From: JAQVEM01 sp034660395
GTDB taxonomy: Bacteria; Actinomycetota; Humimicrobiia; Humimicrobiales; Humimicrobiaceae
DNA length: 62,779 nucleotides
Assembly: GCA_034660395.1 (NCBI GenBank)
Contig: JAYEJA010000054.1
Coordinates: forward strand, 1-62,779
Direction of reading: 5' to 3'
Numbering within the stretch: the stretch's first letter is position 1; the number at the start of each line of letters is the position of its first letter. Below the pieces are notes generated by a model. That model was not told where the DNA came from. It was given only the letters and a program-made list of their open reading frames with translations, and searched no databases. This document shows, piece by piece, positions 26,468 to 35,270 of this stretch. Made by a program: the position numbers and the translations under genes.

Positions 26468-28426
26468 TTACTTTTCCTTCTTATCTTCGTCATCTTTTGC
26501 TTCAAATTCAGCATCAATTACATCTTCGTCGCTGTCTTTTTTCTTACTTCCCTGCTGCTGTCCTCCTGCTCCGCCGGCATCACCGGCTCCTGCTCCGGGA
26601 CCGCCGCTTCCGGCACCCTGTCCGGCGCCTGCCTGCGAGTAGAGCTTCTGTGACAGCTCATTCTGCAGAGTCTGTAACTTTTCTATTTCTTTATTTATTT
26701 CATCAACATTTTCTTTTTCCCTGCTCTTCTTAAGAACTTCTACCTGGTCTTCTATTTTTTTCTTCATATCCCCGGGAACTTTATTCCCGACATCTTTAAT
26801 CAGCTTCTCCGTGGAATAAACCAGATTATCGGCGTTATTCCTCGCATCAACCAGTCCTCTTTTCTTCTTGTCTTCCTCTGCATGTTCCTCTGCTTCCTTA
26901 ACCATTTTATCAATTTCTTCATCAGACAGATGCGATGTTGCAGTAATTGTAATTTTCTGCTCCTTGCCTGTAGCAGTATCCTTTGCAGAAACGTTTACAA
27001 TTCCATTCGCATCAATATCAAATGTAACCTCTATCTGGGGAATCCCCCTCGGCGCAGGCGGTATTCCGTCAAGCCTGAAACGGCCTATCGTTTTATTGTC
27101 GCCTGCCATATCTCTCTCTCCCTGAAGTACATGGATATCTACACTTGTCTGGTTTTCTGCAGCAGTTGTGAATACCTCGCTCTTTTTAGTCGGTATGGTC
27201 GTATTCTTCTCAATCAACTTTGTCATCACCCCGCCAAGAGTCTCAATTCCGAGTGACAGGGGAGTTACATCCAGAAGTACAACGTCTTTAACGTCTCCTT
27301 TTAATACTCCTCCCTGTATTGCTGCTCCAACTGCTACTACTTCATCAGGGTTAACACTTTTATTCGGGTCTTTTCCTGTAAATTCCTTTACCATCTTCTG
27401 AATAACAGGCATCCTGGTTGCTCCACCAACAAGTATTACTTCATCTATATCGCCTGACTTAAGCCCGGAATCCTTTAAAGCTTTTTCAAGGGGCTCCTTA
27501 CATCTGTTTGTAAGGTCCGCAGTCAGCTGCTCAAACTTTGCCCTTGTTATCTTTACCTCGAGATGCTTTGGTCCACTAGCATCAGCAGTTATAAACGGAA
27601 GATTTATATTCGTTTCCGTAACGGAAGACAGTTCCACCTTCGCCTTTTCCGATGCCTCTATAAGTCTCTGGAGTGCCTGCCTGTCCTTCCTCAAATCGAT
27701 TCCCTGTTCCTTGTTGAATTCATCGGCGACATAATTCATAATCCTGTCATTATAATCGTCACCTCCGAGGTGCATATCACCGTGGCTTGCCTTTACTTCG
27801 AATACTCCTTCACCTACTTCCAGTATGGACACGTCGAAAGTTCCGCCGCCAAGGTCAAATACCAGTATTTTTTCTTCTTCCTCTTTATCCAGTCCGTAGG
27901 CAAGCGATGCAGCAGTCGGCTCGTTTATTATCCTTAAGACATTAAGCCCTGCAATTTTACCTGCATTCTTGGTTGCCTGCCTCTGTGCATCATTAAAATA
28001 CGCAGGAACGGTAATCACGGCATCCGTTACCTTGTCCCCGATATAGCTTTCGGCATCTGCCTTAAGCTTCTGAAGTACCATTGCAGATACTTCTTCAGGA
28101 GTATAGCTCTTATCTCCCATTTCTACCTCTACAAGACTGTTCCTGCCTTTCTTTACACCATAGGATACTATTTTTCTTTCGCTCTCAACTTCATTATATT
28201 TTCTTCCAATAAACCTCTTAATAGAATAAACGGTATTTTCAGGATTCAGCGCTGCCTGCCTTTTTGCCAGCTGGCCCACCAGTCTTTCACCTTTTTTAGT
28301 TATACCCACAACAGATGGAGTGGTCCTGTTGCCCTCGCTGTTAGTTATAACAGTGGGCTTGCCGCCTTCCATAACTGCTATACACGAATTAGTTGTTCCC
28401 AGGTCAATTCCTACCGCTTTTGACAT
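26468..28426 (-). CDS. dnaK: Molecular chaperone DnaK (Hsp70)
   Basis: DnaK is complete at 652 residues: VGIDLGTTNSCIAVMEGG at the N-terminus, the IVLVFDLGGGTFDVSIL-type phosphate loop (about 190), INEPTAASLAYGLD, the VILVGGATRMP adenosine site, a peptide-binding domain and a lid ending in a Gly/Ala-rich tail and a DEDVIDAEF motif. The ATG follows GAAAGGATG. No grpE lies next to it, unlike the usual dnaK-grpE order; the nucleotide exchange factor must be elsewhere. Confidence 0.97.
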   Translation of the reverse strand: MSKAVGIDLGTTNSCIAVMEGGKPTVITNSEGNRTTPSVVGITKKGERLVGQLAKRQAALNPENTVYSIKRFIGRKYNEVESERKIVSYGVKKGRNSLVEVEMGDKSYTPEEVSAMVLQKLKADAESYIGDKVTDAVITVPAYFNDAQRQATKNAGKIAGLNVLRIINEPTAASLAYGLDKEEEEKILVFDLGGGTFDVSILEVGEGVFEVKASHGDMHLGGDDYNDRIMNYVADEFNKEQGIDLRKDRQALQRLIEASEKAKVELSSVTETNINLPFITADASGPKHLEVKITRAKFEQLTADLTNRCKEPLEKALKDSGLKSGDIDEVILVGGATRMPVIQKMVKEFTGKDPNKSVNPDEVVAVGAAIQGGVLKGDVKDVVLLDVTPLSLGIETLGGVMTKLIEKNTTIPTKKSEVFTTAAENQTSVDIHVLQGERDMAGDNKTIGRFRLDGIPPAPRGIPQIEVTFDIDANGIVNVSAKDTATGKEQKITITATSHLSDEEIDKMVKEAEEHAEEDKKKRGLVDARNNADNLVYSTEKLIKDVGNKVPGDMKKKIEDQVEVLKKSREKENVDEINKEIEKLQTLQNELSQKLYSQAGAGQGAGSGGPGAGAGDAGGAGGQQQGSKKKDSDEDVIDAEFEAKDDEDKKEK

Positions 28427-28504
28427 AATATATACATCCTTTCTAAAATAATTTCTTTTTACAATTTAACCGTGCTAAATAACCCATTAATTCTCTATTA
28501 CATC

Positions 28505-28825
28505 CTAATGCCTTATATGCATCAGGTAATTTTTAAAACAATTAACGACATCATCCGGGCACTTGCCCAGTACCACGTTATCTCTTCTTTTTATAAGTAT
28601 TATTATTGACTTCAGGTTCATGCCCTCCTCATACATAAGCTCCCTCATATACTTGAGCCATCTTATATCCGCCTTTGAATAATATCTTTTTCTGCCTCTC
28701 CTCATGGGATAAACCAGCCTAAACTTCTCGTAATAGTACAGTGTCCTGCTGTTTACACCCAGAAATTCGGCTACCAGCTCTATCGGATAACTTTTATCAT
28801 TTTCGTCAAACAACAATACCACCAA
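28505..28825 (-). CDS. hspR: MerR-family HspR-like heat-shock regulator
   Basis: This 106-residue protein has a MerR-type winged helix: YPIELVAEFLGVNSRTLYYY, EKFRLVYPMRRGRKRYYSKA and DIRWLKYMRELMYEEGMNLK. It matches HspR, the repressor of dnaK and clpB operons in Actinobacteria and some other phyla. It lies first in the dnaK cluster, 78 bp before dnaK, rather than last as in Streptomyces. The start is uncertain among TTG 28825, GTG 28822 and a nearby TTG. The C-terminal half is short and has no effector domain. Confidence 0.78.
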   Translation of the reverse strand: MVVLLFDENDKSYPIELVAEFLGVNSRTLYYYEKFRLVYPMRRGRKRYYSKADIRWLKYMRELMYEEGMNLKSIIILIKRRDNVVLGKCPDDVVNCFKNYLMHIRH

Positions 28826-28840
28826 CCTTATGGCTACTTA

Positions 28841-28869
28841 ATTTTATTAGAACGAAACGTTACTGTCAA
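28841..28869 (-). promoter_or_regulatory. Promoter of the hspR-dnaK cluster with a palindrome in the spacer
   Basis: On the minus strand: perfect -35 TTGACA (28869-28864), 17-bp spacer, -10 TAAAAT (28846-28841). The spacer holds AACG-TTT-CGTT (28861-28851), a perfect 4-3-4 palindrome. It differs from the HAIR consensus (CTTGAGT-N7-ACTCAAG) of actinobacterial HspR. The spacer position is typical of MerR-family operators. Confidence 0.6.
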
Positions 28870-29021
28870 GTATTATTATAATGGATTTTATTATTTATGC
28901 AAATTTATTTTTCACTTTAAAGTAAAAATGTTTTTACTTATGCAATTATATGTAAAAAAGGGAAATACATCATTCTACTAAATGTTACTTGAGGTTTTCT
29001 TTTTGAAGTGCCTATTTTTAT

Positions 29022-30470
29022 CTAATTTTTCTTATTTTTCAGTATTTCAATAAAAACTTTTGCTATTTTTGGGTCAAACTGGGTGCCGCTGTACTTTTTT
29101 ATTTCCTTTATTGCCTGGGCCTCTGTCATTTTTTTACAGTACGGCCTGTCACTCCTCATGGCATCGTAAGCATTTATAATAAACGAAATTCTTGACAGTA
29201 CCGGGATCTTCTCGCCTTTTATTCCCTTCGGATACCCGCTTCCGTTGTACCATTCATGATGGGAGAGTATTGCTTCTGCTATGGTCCTTAATTTAGGAGA
29301 TGATTTAGCAATACGGTATCCAATTTCGGGAATCTCTTTCACTATTTCCCATTCTTCCCTGGTCAGTCTCCCCTTTTTGGACATAATTTCATCAACAAGC
29401 GCAAGCTTTCCTATATTATGAAGATTTAGAAGCAGTTTTAGCTCTTCAAGCTTTACAGGGGAAAGATTTAATTTTTTGCCCAGAAGAACTGCAAATTCCT
29501 CCTTTTTATCACCAGTATCACTACTCCGGCTATCTTTTTTTAAGCTTTCCTTAAGTGACTCTACCAGACTTTCATGAACGGATTTGCTGTCCGATATTTT
29601 AATTTTATACATTTTACTTTCGGCTTCTTTTATTACATCACTTATTCTTTTTTCAGGGGACTTCTTTGTTGAAACCCCCAGGGATATACTTAAGGGTAGT
29701 TTAGTTGTGCTATTCTTTTTACATAGAGCTTTTATTCTTTTTATTATACTGGAAACATCTTTCATGGCGGTCCTGGGAAGTATGACTATAAACTCATCTC
29801 CTCCCCATCTCGATATTATATCTTCCTTCCTGAAGGTTCCCTTTAGAATATTTGCTATTTTTTTTAAGAGTATATCTCCTTTTTCATGCCCGTAGGCGTC
29901 ATTTATTACTTTCAGACCATTTACGTCTCCCATTACCATGCTGAGCGGAAGCTGCCTCTCCGTATCCAGCCTTCTTAATTCCTCTTCAAAATATGCCCTG
30001 TTGTACAGGCCGGTAAGGGTATCATGAAAGGACAGGTATTCTATTTTATCTTCTGCCTTTTTTCTGTCTGTTATATCCCTTGCTATGCCCAGTATTCCTA
30101 TTATATTCCCATTCTTATCACGCCATGGAGTTTTGGTTATAGCAATCCATCTGTCTTCTCTATCCATGTAGGTTTCCCTGTATTCCACGTCAACAATGGG
30201 TTTACCAGTTTTTATTATATTTTGTTCATCACCGTATGCTATCTCCGCCATATCCTTTCCAAAAAAATCAAAATCCGTTTTGCCCGCTGCATCATCCGGA
30301 TTGTTCAGACCTATTTTTTCAGCAGTAGCTTTGTTAATTTTTACAAACCGGCCGGCTCTGTCTTTAAAATAAATTGAGTCAGGGATATTATCCATAAGTG
30401 CCTTTAGAAAGGATATTTCTTTTTTTACACCAGGAGACAAATCACTTTTTTTCTTCCTTTTATTCATCAT
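29022..30470 (-). CDS. PAS-GGDEF-HD-type cyclic-di-GMP signalling protein
   Basis: This soluble protein of about 482 residues has a PAS domain (about 20-135), a GGDEF diguanylate cyclase domain with MGDVNGLKVIND and an intact WGGDEF (about 255-260), and an HD-GYP-like domain (about 330-482) with HHEWYNGSGYPKGIKGEKIP. The HD dyad reads LHNIGKL, so the metal-binding Asp is Asn (codon AAT), which may weaken or abolish phosphodiesterase activity. No membrane segment is present. The start at ATG 30470 follows GGTGGGG and overlaps the nagA stop as ATGA, so it is translated with the amino-sugar operon. Confidence 0.88.
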   Translation of the reverse strand: MMNKRKKKSDLSPGVKKEISFLKALMDNIPDSIYFKDRAGRFVKINKATAEKIGLNNPDDAAGKTDFDFFGKDMAEIAYGDEQNIIKTGKPIVDVEYRETYMDREDRWIAITKTPWRDKNGNIIGILGIARDITDRKKAEDKIEYLSFHDTLTGLYNRAYFEEELRRLDTERQLPLSMVMGDVNGLKVINDAYGHEKGDILLKKIANILKGTFRKEDIISRWGGDEFIVILPRTAMKDVSSIIKRIKALCKKNSTTKLPLSISLGVSTKKSPEKRISDVIKEAESKMYKIKISDSKSVHESLVESLKESLKKDSRSSDTGDKKEEFAVLLGKKLNLSPVKLEELKLLLNLHNIGKLALVDEIMSKKGRLTREEWEIVKEIPEIGYRIAKSSPKLRTIAEAILSHHEWYNGSGYPKGIKGEKIPVLSRISFIINAYDAMRSDRPYCKKMTEAQAIKEIKKYSGTQFDPKIAKVFIEILKNKKN

Positions 30471-31657
30471 TGTTTTCCCCACCTTCTTTTATAGACTACC
30501 ATACCTTTTGCAATTGTTGTATCAACCTCTAAATTCTTATCTAAAATAACTATATCGGCATCTTTGCCTGTTTCTATGCTGCCCTTTCTATCTTCTATTC
30601 CAAGTCGCTTTGCAGGGTTAACAGTTGCCATCCTTGCCGCTTCCGGTAAAGAAACACCCACCAGATTTACCATGTTCCTTACCGCCTTATCAAGAGTCAG
30701 CACGCTACCAGCAATAGTTCCATCCTTCAAACTTGCCTGTCCATCTGCAACGATAACCTCCTGGCCGCCAAGTTCATATAAACCATCGGGCATACCTGCT
30801 GCCCTCATGGCATCTGTAATTAAGATTATCTTTTCCATCTCCTTTGTTCTAACTATAATCTTCATTACAGCGGGATGAAGATGTACCCCGTCTGCAATCA
30901 TCTCTATCATTAACTCCGGAGAGGTTAAAGCCGCTCCCACAACTCCCGGTTTACGGTGATTCAGTCCGCTCATTGCATTAAAAGTATGGGTAACATGGGA
31001 TGCGCCGGCGCTTATGCTTTCCTGCACCTCTTCATAAGTAGCTTCCGTATGCCCTATTGAAACAATTATGCCCTTTTCGTGCAGCCATTTTATAAAATCA
31101 AGTGCTCCCGGTATTTCGGGCGCCATGGTTATTATACGGATTAGATTACCAGAAACTTTTTCAAATTCTAAAAACTCCTCAACTGAAGCTTCCTTTATCT
31201 CTTCTTCTTTCTGGGCTCCCTTTCTGCTTACATTAATATATGGTCCCTCCATATGTATACCGAGGATTTCAGCAGCTGTACCCCCTTCCTCAAAAGCTTT
31301 CCGGATTCCTTTAAGACTTCGGGTGATTTTATCCCTGCTCATCGTCATTGTAGTAGGAAGAAAGGCTGTTGTTCCAAATCGGGAATGTGCAGCAGCTATT
31401 TTCCTTATAGCTTCTGCATTACCATCCATTGCGTCAAATCCGCCGCCGCCATGCATATGTATATCTATAAAACCTGGCACTACATATTTATCCGAAGCGT
31501 CAATTATGTCTGCTTCTTTTGTAGAATCTATATCCTTTTCATTTCTTATATCCATAATCTTTTCATTGCTGATATAAACAGCTTCACCCCGTGATATCTT
31601 AAAAGGGGTTACTATTTTACCACCTAAAATAATAGTAACTTTATTTTTATCATTCAT
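30467..31657 (-). CDS. nagA: N-acetylglucosamine-6-phosphate deacetylase
   Basis: NagA removes acetyl from GlcNAc-6-P to give GlcN-6-P. The 396-residue amidohydrolase has PGFIDIHMHGGGGFDAMDG (about 57-75), GIHMEGPYI with the metal-binding Glu (about 129-137), SIGHTEATYEEV with the His (about 195-206), VTHTFNAMSGLNHRKPGVVG (about 216-235) and the catalytic Asp in ILITDAMRAAGM (about 274-285). It follows the ROK-like gene. No nagB deaminase gene is in the window. Confidence 0.93.
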   Translation of the reverse strand: MNDKNKVTIILGGKIVTPFKISRGEAVYISNEKIMDIRNEKDIDSTKEADIIDASDKYVVPGFIDIHMHGGGGFDAMDGNAEAIRKIAAAHSRFGTTAFLPTTMTMSRDKITRSLKGIRKAFEEGGTAAEILGIHMEGPYINVSRKGAQKEEEIKEASVEEFLEFEKVSGNLIRIITMAPEIPGALDFIKWLHEKGIIVSIGHTEATYEEVQESISAGASHVTHTFNAMSGLNHRKPGVVGAALTSPELMIEMIADGVHLHPAVMKIIVRTKEMEKIILITDAMRAAGMPDGLYELGGQEVIVADGQASLKDGTIAGSVLTLDKAVRNMVNLVGVSLPEAARMATVNPAKRLGIEDRKGSIETGKDADIVILDKNLEVDTTIAKGMVVYKRRWGKQ

Positions 31658-31723
31658 TTTGCACCAATTCCTTTACCAGTTTCTCCTTGAAAATATCAAA
31701 TTATTTAATAAACTTACCGGATA

Positions 31724-33133
31724 TTACTTTCTGCCATCAATTAACGGCAGGCTTGCCGCAGCAATTGACTGCCCGACCCTCCTGCTGGACTCGTCCGGAA
31801 GGTTAATAGTTATCTTATCCGCGAGCCCGGGAAATTCTTCTTCTAAAACCTGCCTGGCTTTTTGCAGAATTACCTGGCCCCCTTCACCTGATGTAACCCT
31901 CCCTAAAATTAATACTGTCTCAATTTCATAAAATTGGGAATAATAAGCGATGCCGTAGCCTAAATAACAACCAATAGTATCAAAAATCTTTTTTGCCTGC
32001 TTATTCCCCCCGGTTACCATCCCCTGGATAATTTTTAGTTTCCCGGCAGGGGTGATTCCATCACCAGGATTAATACCCGCTTTTTCAGCAAGCCTTACAG
32101 CCGCAAGCTGTGAGAGATACTGGACTCCGCAACCCTTTTCACCGGACCACTCGTCAACAGGTGCATCATCGTTCAGGTCAATGGGAATAAAGGCAAGTTC
32201 GTTTAACCAGCCGTTGATATTACCTTTTTTATTTATATAGCCGCCGGCCTCACTGGATCCCATAGCAATGCCCAGCACTGCATTTTTCTTTAAAGACATG
32301 GAACCGGCCAGAGCCGTAACTTCACCATCATTTATCACTTTAAGGGGTACACCCCACTCATCCTGTATATCTAAAAAAATATTTCTTACTTTTTTATTAA
32401 ATAAATCTTCCGGAATCCCCCTGAATATGGAAGCGTTCATCACCCTGTTATTTATATATATACCTGCAGAGCTTCCCCCTATAGCATCAACACGGGGCAT
32501 ATGAGATGCAGCGTGGTGCAGCATTGACATAATTTCATGGTAATGATATCCGGGATCGGTCTTCTTACCGGGATTCCACACTATTTCCTCGCTATAAACC
32601 ACTTTGCCGTCTATAGAAGCGCTAACTTTCCTGTCACTTGCACCAAGGTCAAATCCAATCCGGCATCCGTCAAGATGTCCCCCCAGTACAATTGATTTCT
32701 TGCTGCTTGAAGGTATCCTTTCTATATCCACGCTAACAACTTCAAAAGGCTTTTCATATATACCGGACATGAACTTTGCATCAAAGGAGCGCTTTCCTTT
32801 TTCCGAATATACATTTTTTAAATGCTCGCCAATCTTTTTCGAGCCGCCAATTATTATTTTATAACCGCCGTACATCCACAAAAGTGTTTTTGCAAGCAAT
32901 TCAATATACTTAAAATTATATGAAGAAAAATCAGATTCTTCCTTGAATATCCCTGTTTCATATACCAGGACGGAATCTTCTTCCTTCTCAATACCAATCC
33001 ATAATGGAATATCCCGGCCGGTATTTTTAAGGTTTTCATTGAATGCCTTAACAAATAAAACTGCAGGCTGAAAATTATCATCAAGGGGCAGCTGTATTTT
33101 TGGTTTTACCAATGATAATAATTTTTCGCTCAT
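31724..33133 (-). CDS. Large ROK-like sugar kinase or regulator
   Basis: This 469-residue protein has a ROK-type core in its second half: RIGFDLGASDRKVSASIDGK (phosphate-1 loop, about 159-178), SSAGIYI, VINDGEVTALAG (about 266-277) with the catalytic-type Asp, and GIAMGSSEAGGYI. The N-terminal 150 residues have no HTH, unlike the repressor at 42078. A cytoplasmic kinase for an amino sugar or a disaccharide-derived sugar would supply NagA next door. The canonical ROK zinc motif (CxCGxxGC) is not evident, so it is an atypical member. Confidence 0.65.
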   Translation of the reverse strand: MSEKLLSLVKPKIQLPLDDNFQPAVLFVKAFNENLKNTGRDIPLWIGIEKEEDSVLVYETGIFKEESDFSSYNFKYIELLAKTLLWMYGGYKIIIGGSKKIGEHLKNVYSEKGKRSFDAKFMSGIYEKPFEVVSVDIERIPSSSKKSIVLGGHLDGCRIGFDLGASDRKVSASIDGKVVYSEEIVWNPGKKTDPGYHYHEIMSMLHHAASHMPRVDAIGGSSAGIYINNRVMNASIFRGIPEDLFNKKVRNIFLDIQDEWGVPLKVINDGEVTALAGSMSLKKNAVLGIAMGSSEAGGYINKKGNINGWLNELAFIPIDLNDDAPVDEWSGEKGCGVQYLSQLAAVRLAEKAGINPGDGITPAGKLKIIQGMVTGGNKQAKKIFDTIGCYLGYGIAYYSQFYEIETVLILGRVTSGEGGQVILQKARQVLEEEFPGLADKITINLPDESSRRVGQSIAAASLPLIDGRK

Positions 33134-33289
33134 ATTATTTCACCATCTTTCTATATAGAATTAATAAAAATTTCTGCTTTTCATTTTAATTTATTATTAT
33201 TTTACCCGATACTTTTGGGTTCAAAATGTTATAACCTCCGGACCATTAAAAATATAATTTTTCCATAATAAATTTACATTTATCAAGAA

Positions 33290-34123
33290 TCATCCTTTTA
33301 ACGCCCCTGCAGACAACCCTTTTATAAACTGGCGCGACAGAATAAAATAAAAAATAATTACGGGCAGTGAAGCCATGGCAAGTACCGAGAAAACCAGCCC
33401 GAAATTAGTTTCATACTGGCCAAACAACAGTGCCGTAGCTATAGGAATGGTTCTTGCATTATCCGACCTTATCAGCAGTAACGGGAACCAGAAGTCATTC
33501 CATATCGGTATGAAATTTATGATAACCACAGCTGCCAGTGCCGGTCGAAGTAGAGGCAGCACTATCTTAAAAAATATCTTAGCCTCGCTGCACCCATCTA
33601 TTCTTGCAGAATTACTCAGTTCCTCCGGAATCAGTCTTATAAAATCGGTAAGTACAAACACTCCAAATGGAATACCCATTGCCGTATAAACTATTATTAA
33701 GGCTGTAAGAGTATCAAATATCTTAAGACTGAGCATAATTCTGATTATCCCTATAGTCCCCAGCTTAATCGGGACTATCAGGCCTGCAATAAAATAAAAA
33801 TAAAGAAACCTGCTTCCGAAAAACTTATACTTCGCAAGCACATAAGAAATTAAGGAAGAAAGAACTACGATTATAAGGAGCGACGTAAGTGTAACTAAAA
33901 TACTATTCCTGAAATAAGTTAAATAATTAGATACCTCGAAAAGCTGCACATAGTTATCAAGATTAAAAGATTGAGGCAGACTGTAAGGGCTTGTGAATAT
34001 CTCCTCATTTTCTTTTAATGACGTAGTTATCATTAAATAAATCGGATAAAATATAGTTAAAGCATATATTGCCAAAACAACATATAAAAGTGTTTTTGTT
34101 GTCCCTCTTTTAATCTTTAGCAT
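33290..34123 (-). CDS. Carbohydrate ABC permease, MalG type (importer 1)
   Basis: This 277-residue protein has six transmembrane helices and the EAA loop NSARIDGCSEAKIFFKIVLP (about 183-202) of sugar-import permeases. It is the second permease of importer 1. Its ribosome-binding site lies inside a 23-codon frame that links it to the upstream permease. No ABC ATPase gene is linked. Confidence 0.9.
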   Translation of the reverse strand: MLKIKRGTTKTLLYVVLAIYALTIFYPIYLMITTSLKENEEIFTSPYSLPQSFNLDNYVQLFEVSNYLTYFRNSILVTLTSLLIIVVLSSLISYVLAKYKFFGSRFLYFYFIAGLIVPIKLGTIGIIRIMLSLKIFDTLTALIIVYTAMGIPFGVFVLTDFIRLIPEELSNSARIDGCSEAKIFFKIVLPLLRPALAAVVIINFIPIWNDFWFPLLLIRSDNARTIPIATALLFGQYETNFGLVFSVLAMASLPVIIFYFILSRQFIKGLSAGALKG

Positions 34124-34181
34124 TTATACCTTCCTCTGCCAGCTTTCGCCATATTGTCATATAGTATTCATCTCTGTTCAT
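34110..34181 (-). CDS. 23-codon linking micro-ORF between two permease genes
   Basis: The ATG at 34181 directly follows the TAA of the upstream permease, and the frame reads MNRDEYYMTIWRKLAEEGIN then AKD. Its last codons overlap the ATG of the downstream permease, whose GAGGAAGG ribosome-binding site lies inside it. It may be only a coupling device that carries ribosomes from one permease gene to the next. Confidence 0.35.
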   Translation of the reverse strand: MNRDEYYMTIWRKLAEEGINAKD

Positions 34182-35120
34182 TTATCTGTCTCCTTCTTCC
34201 CTTGCTCCCATACTCTGCATTCTAAACAGCATCATTAAAACAATAACCCCTATAGTCACTATAAGTACTATCATGGTAGCCACGGTTGCTCCCATGCCCA
34301 TACCCCAGCCGCCTCTTCCGATCGGGAAAAATGCTGCTCTGTAAAACAGGGAGCCAAACAGGTCGGTACCATATTGCGGGTTGGCATATGGGCTTGTCAT
34401 GGCATAAACAATATCAAATTGTGTAAAATCACCTATAAAAATCAGTATCGTTACTATTCCCACAATAGGCAGAATTGAAGGAAAAATTATGTATCTAATC
34501 TCGGCTAACGGTCCGACGCCATCAATCCTTGCTGCTTCTAAAACTTCTTTATCTATAGCATCTATGCCTGCAGTATAAAAGATAATTGACGTACCCAGGA
34601 ACTGCCAGCTTGTAACAACTGCTATTACTACCAGTGCTATCGATGGGGTACCGAGCCAGGGTCTTACCAGAAACCCCAGCCCCATGACTTCAAGGAATTT
34701 ATCAAAAATTCCCCAGACAGGATTTAGAATTAACGTAAATAAAAACCCCGCTACTATTACTGATAATGTAGTGGGCAGGAAACTTATCCTCCGGAAAAAT
34801 GTATTTCCGGAAAACTTCCTCGTAACCATGATTGCTATAAAAAAACCAATGACATTCTGGAAAAAAGTCACTATCAAGAAAAATATCACGGTGTTTTTAA
34901 ATGCATTAAAAAATCTTTCGCTGTAAATATCCCTGGTAAAAAGCTGTATATAATTCTGAAATCCAACAAACTCTTTAGGAACTATTCCGGGGCCGCCAAA
35001 CAAACTAAAAAACATTGCATGTAATATCGGAACAACCAAAAAAACAGTATATACAACAAATCCACCCGCCAGGAAAAGAAGAATAAAATAATTTTTTTTC
35101 TTCCTGTAAGTCTCTGCCAT
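34182..35120 (-). CDS. Carbohydrate ABC permease, MalF type (importer 1)
   Basis: This 312-residue protein has six transmembrane helices and the loop EAARIDGVGPLAEIRYIIFP (about 195-214). It is the first permease of importer 1. A strong hairpin lies between the binding-protein gene and this gene. Confidence 0.9.
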   Translation of the reverse strand: MAETYRKKKNYFILLFLAGGFVVYTVFLVVPILHAMFFSLFGGPGIVPKEFVGFQNYIQLFTRDIYSERFFNAFKNTVIFFLIVTFFQNVIGFFIAIMVTRKFSGNTFFRRISFLPTTLSVIVAGFLFTLILNPVWGIFDKFLEVMGLGFLVRPWLGTPSIALVVIAVVTSWQFLGTSIIFYTAGIDAIDKEVLEAARIDGVGPLAEIRYIIFPSILPIVGIVTILIFIGDFTQFDIVYAMTSPYANPQYGTDLFGSLFYRAAFFPIGRGGWGMGMGATVATMIVLIVTIGVIVLMMLFRMQSMGAREEGDR

Positions 35121-35201
35121 AAATTTCTCCTGATATCTAATAAATCTTTCTACACTTCTTAATATTAATAATAATTAAATGTTCGTTATTAAACCCGTAG
35201 T

Positions 35202-35236
35202 GGCTGTCCTGGCAGAATGAATCTGCCAGGACAGCC
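35202..35236 (-). other. Strong 15-bp hairpin between binding protein 1 and permease genes
   Basis: GGCTGTCCTGGCAGA and TCTGCCAGGACAGCC form a perfect 15-bp GC-rich stem with a 5-base loop. It lies 35 bp after the binding-protein stop and is not followed by a T tract. Such hairpins commonly stabilise the binding-protein message and reduce permease expression. Importer 2 has an unrelated palindrome at the same place. Confidence 0.75.
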
Positions 35237-35270
35237 CCATAAACTACAGGAGGCTAAAGTATCCTGCATA

